NCBI GenBank assembly: GCA_937895705.1 | Contig: CALBKM010000038.1 | Location: 1 to 64,000 of the forward strand | Length of the DNA stretch: 64,000 nt | Direction of reading: 5' to 3' | DNA from: an uncultured Clostridia bacterium | GTDB taxonomy: Bacteria; Bacillota; Clostridia; Lachnospirales; Lachnospiraceae | Shown here: positions 62,434 through 64,000 of the stretch, piece after piece | How positions within the stretch are numbered: the stretch's first letter is position 1 | Layout of the letters: each line of letters begins with the position of its first letter | Notes under the pieces: model-generated | Told to the model about the DNA's origin: nothing | Databases searched by the model: none | What the model saw: only the letters and a program-made list of their open reading frames with translations | Made by a program: the position numbers and the translations under genes

Positions 62434-62919
62434 TTAGCGGTATGGAATCCCTTTATTCTCCAGGAATGTTCTAAACTCCTCCGTAACACCTCCGTCCACA
62501 GAATAACCTTTCAACATGCCGGTGTATATGCCAAACCCTTCCTCTTCGAAATTATATTTGATTTTTACCTTTTTACCGGCCATATATACAGAGTTCTCCC
62601 TGATTTCAACCGGAACCACAATTCGTTTAAACTCATACTCCCGATGGTACTTTTTTGCCCACTTACGTATCATAAGAACAATGGGAACAATTAACAAAAA
62701 GGATAAAACCACCCCGGAACCCGTAATTGCTAAATACGCTTTCGGCATAATTAAAAGAAATATCACTGCAACTATTATCCAAACAGGCCATAACACCAGC
62801 ATCATAATAATATCAAAAATAAGTTTTTCCCGAATCTCGGTTACCCATATATCGATTGTGTATACACCCTTGTTTTCGGATACAAAAACCTCGTTCTCAT
62901 CATACCTCTGTTCTGTCAT
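62434..62919 (-). CDS. Small membrane protein of unknown function
   Basis: The 161-residue protein has a short soluble N-terminus, two transmembrane helices (about 33-58 and 65-85) and a beta-rich C-terminal domain with RENSVYMAGKKVKIKYNFEE. No family recognised. It is 20 bases downstream of the FtsK/SpoIIIE gene. Confidence 0.5.
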   Translation of the reverse strand: MTEQRYDENEVFVSENKGVYTIDIWVTEIREKLIFDIIMMLVLWPVWIIVAVIFLLIMPKAYLAITGSGVVLSFLLIVPIVLMIRKWAKKYHREYEFKRIVVPVEIRENSVYMAGKKVKIKYNFEEEGFGIYTGMLKGYSVDGGVTEEFRTFLENKGIPYR

Positions 62920-62938
62920 GATTATATCCTCTCAACCT

Positions 62939-64000
62939 CTATACATACTCCCCGATATACTGCTCAAACTCCTCCGCAGACATCAGCACCTTACGCGGTT
63001 TGGTGCCCTCCTCCGGGCCTACCACACCGGCCTCCGCCAGCTGGTCCATAATGCGGGCCGCACGGTTAAAGCCGATTTTATACGCACGCTGGAGCATACC
63101 GATGGATGCCTTGTCCTTTTCGATAATCAGCTTGCCCGCATCCGCAAAATACTCATCGTAGCCGTTGGTATTACCGGAATTATTGCTACTTGCATCTCCG
63201 CCACCGGTCGGCATGCTGGTAATCTTTTCGGACACTTCCATATTGTAGGCGCCGCCTTCGTTATTTGCCTTTAAGAAATCTACCACCGCGCTGACCTCTC
63301 TGTCGGATACAAAAGCGCCCTGTACACGTACCGGCTTGGAATAACCGGACGGGAAGAACAACATATCTCCCTTGCCCAAAAGCTTCTCCGCTCCGGCACC
63401 GTCCAGAATCGTTCTGGAGTCAATAGCCGAGGATACCGCAAATGCAATACGGGACGGAATATTTGCCTTAATGAGACCGGTAATAACATTAACCGACGGA
63501 CGCTGGGTTGCAATAACAAGATGCAAACCTGCCGCACGGGCCAGCTGTGCCAAACGGCAAATGGAATCCTCCACCTCCCCCGGTGCTACCATCATAAGGT
63601 CTGCCAGCTCGTCCACGATAATGACAATTTGCGGAAGATGCTTGTACTTCTCTTCTTCAAGACCCTGCTTTGCCGCGTCTGCCACACGCTCATTGTAGCC
63701 TTTCAAGTCACGAACCCCCAGTTCCGCAAACTTCTGATAACGTTCGGTCATCTCGATTACTGCCCAGTTTAATGCCGCACTGGCCTTCTTCGGGTCGGTT
63801 ACCACCGGAATCATCAAATGCGGAATTCCGTTATAGACGGAAAGCTCTACCACCTTCGGGTCCACCATAATCAGTTTAACCTCGGAAGGGTCCGCTTTAT
63901 ACAAAATACTCATAATAAGCGTATTGATACATACGGACTTACCGGAACCTGTCGCACCCGCAATAAGAAGATGCGGCATCTTGGCGATATCCGTAACCAC
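62939..64000 (-). CDS. FtsK/SpoIIIE DNA translocase, C-terminal part (cut by window edge)
   Basis: FtsK/SpoIIIE pumps DNA across the septum during division or sporulation. The visible 353 residues hold the motor with Walker A GATGSGKSVCINTL, Walker B IVIIVDELADLMM and ATQRPSVNVITG, then a linker (MPTGGGDASSNNSG) and the gamma winged-helix domain that reads the KOPS/SRS sequence (ASIGMLQRAYKIGFNRAARI). The N-terminal membrane part lies outside the window. Confidence 0.95.
   Translation of the reverse strand: MVTDIAKMPHLLIAGATGSGKSVCINTLIMSILYKADPSEVKLIMVDPKVVELSVYNGIPHLMIPVVTDPKKASAALNWAVIEMTERYQKFAELGVRDLKGYNERVADAAKQGLEEEKYKHLPQIVIIVDELADLMMVAPGEVEDSICRLAQLARAAGLHLVIATQRPSVNVITGLIKANIPSRIAFAVSSAIDSRTILDGAGAEKLLGKGDMLFFPSGYSKPVRVQGAFVSDREVSAVVDFLKANNEGGAYNMEVSEKITSMPTGGGDASSNNSGNTNGYDEYFADAGKLIIEKDKASIGMLQRAYKIGFNRAARIMDQLAEAGVVGPEEGTKPRKVLMSAEEFEQYIGEYV

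Noticed and set aside
62516..63274. 252-residue plus-strand frame across two genes
   Set aside because: Antisense to a membrane protein and the FtsK gene; no ribosome site or domain.

Overview
The window looks like chromosomal DNA of a motile, probably spore-forming clostridium, most likely a member of the Lachnospiraceae. The reasons are a moderately AT-rich Firmicutes style with strong AGGAGG ribosome sites, CodY, NiaR, FliY (a CheC/FliN fusion), CheC and CheD, a YlmC/YmxH-type sporulation protein, and a gene order around the flagellar operon that matches Bacillus subtilis at both ends. Genus and species cannot be named from sequence reading alone. Almost every gene lies on the minus strand; only one small gene (53344-53607) is clearly on the plus strand.

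Region 1 (1-1301): tsf (cut by the window edge) and rpsB, with a sigma-A promoter and a structured leader. Region 2 (1329-36862): one very long flagellar/chemotaxis supra-operon read right to left: flgB flgC fliE fliF fliG fliH fliI fliJ, a MotE/YlxF-like gene, fliK flgD, a TIGR02530-like gene, flgE flbD motA motB fliL fliM fliY cheY fliO fliP fliQ fliR flhB flhA flhF flhG, a YcgR-like PilZ gene, cheB cheA cheW cheC cheD, a small membrane protein gene, fliA, a FapA/DUF342 gene, a small unknown gene, a SwrB-like gene, an MltG-like gene and a small HEYGH protein gene. It encodes basal body, export apparatus, hook, stator, switch, chemotaxis core and the sigma factor for late genes. Filament genes and flgM are not here. 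A sigma-A promoter with a perfect inverted repeat sits in front of flgB.

Region 3 (37103-43547): codY, topA, dprA, comM and nrdR. Region 4 (43555-47346): the de novo NAD operon nadA-nadB-nadC with its probable repressor niaR.

Region 5 (47555-53289) is the most unusual part: a GGDEF protein, a radical SAM/SPASM enzyme, three small exported proteins that share a lipoprotein-like leader and the motif Val/Met-Tyr-Gly-Pro-Pro-Pro-Asp/Glu (one carries it twice), a polytopic membrane protein and a Nudix hydrolase, closed by a clear terminator. This looks like an uncharacterised peptide- or lipoprotein-modification system.

Region 6 (53344-59816): a plus-strand YlmC/YmxH gene, then a minus-strand run of accessory genes: NdpA-like nucleoid protein, aminoglycoside-phosphotransferase-fold kinase, zinc-ribbon methyltransferase, Nudix hydrolase, a lipoprotein, two unknowns, a divergent RdgB/HAM1 protein and a small membrane protein. 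Region 7 (59863-64000): a 420-bp imperfect foldback element, fhs (formate-tetrahydrofolate ligase), a DUF1622-like gene, a small membrane protein and the C-terminal part of an FtsK/SpoIIIE translocase. I saw no tRNA, rRNA, CRISPR array or intact insertion sequence.
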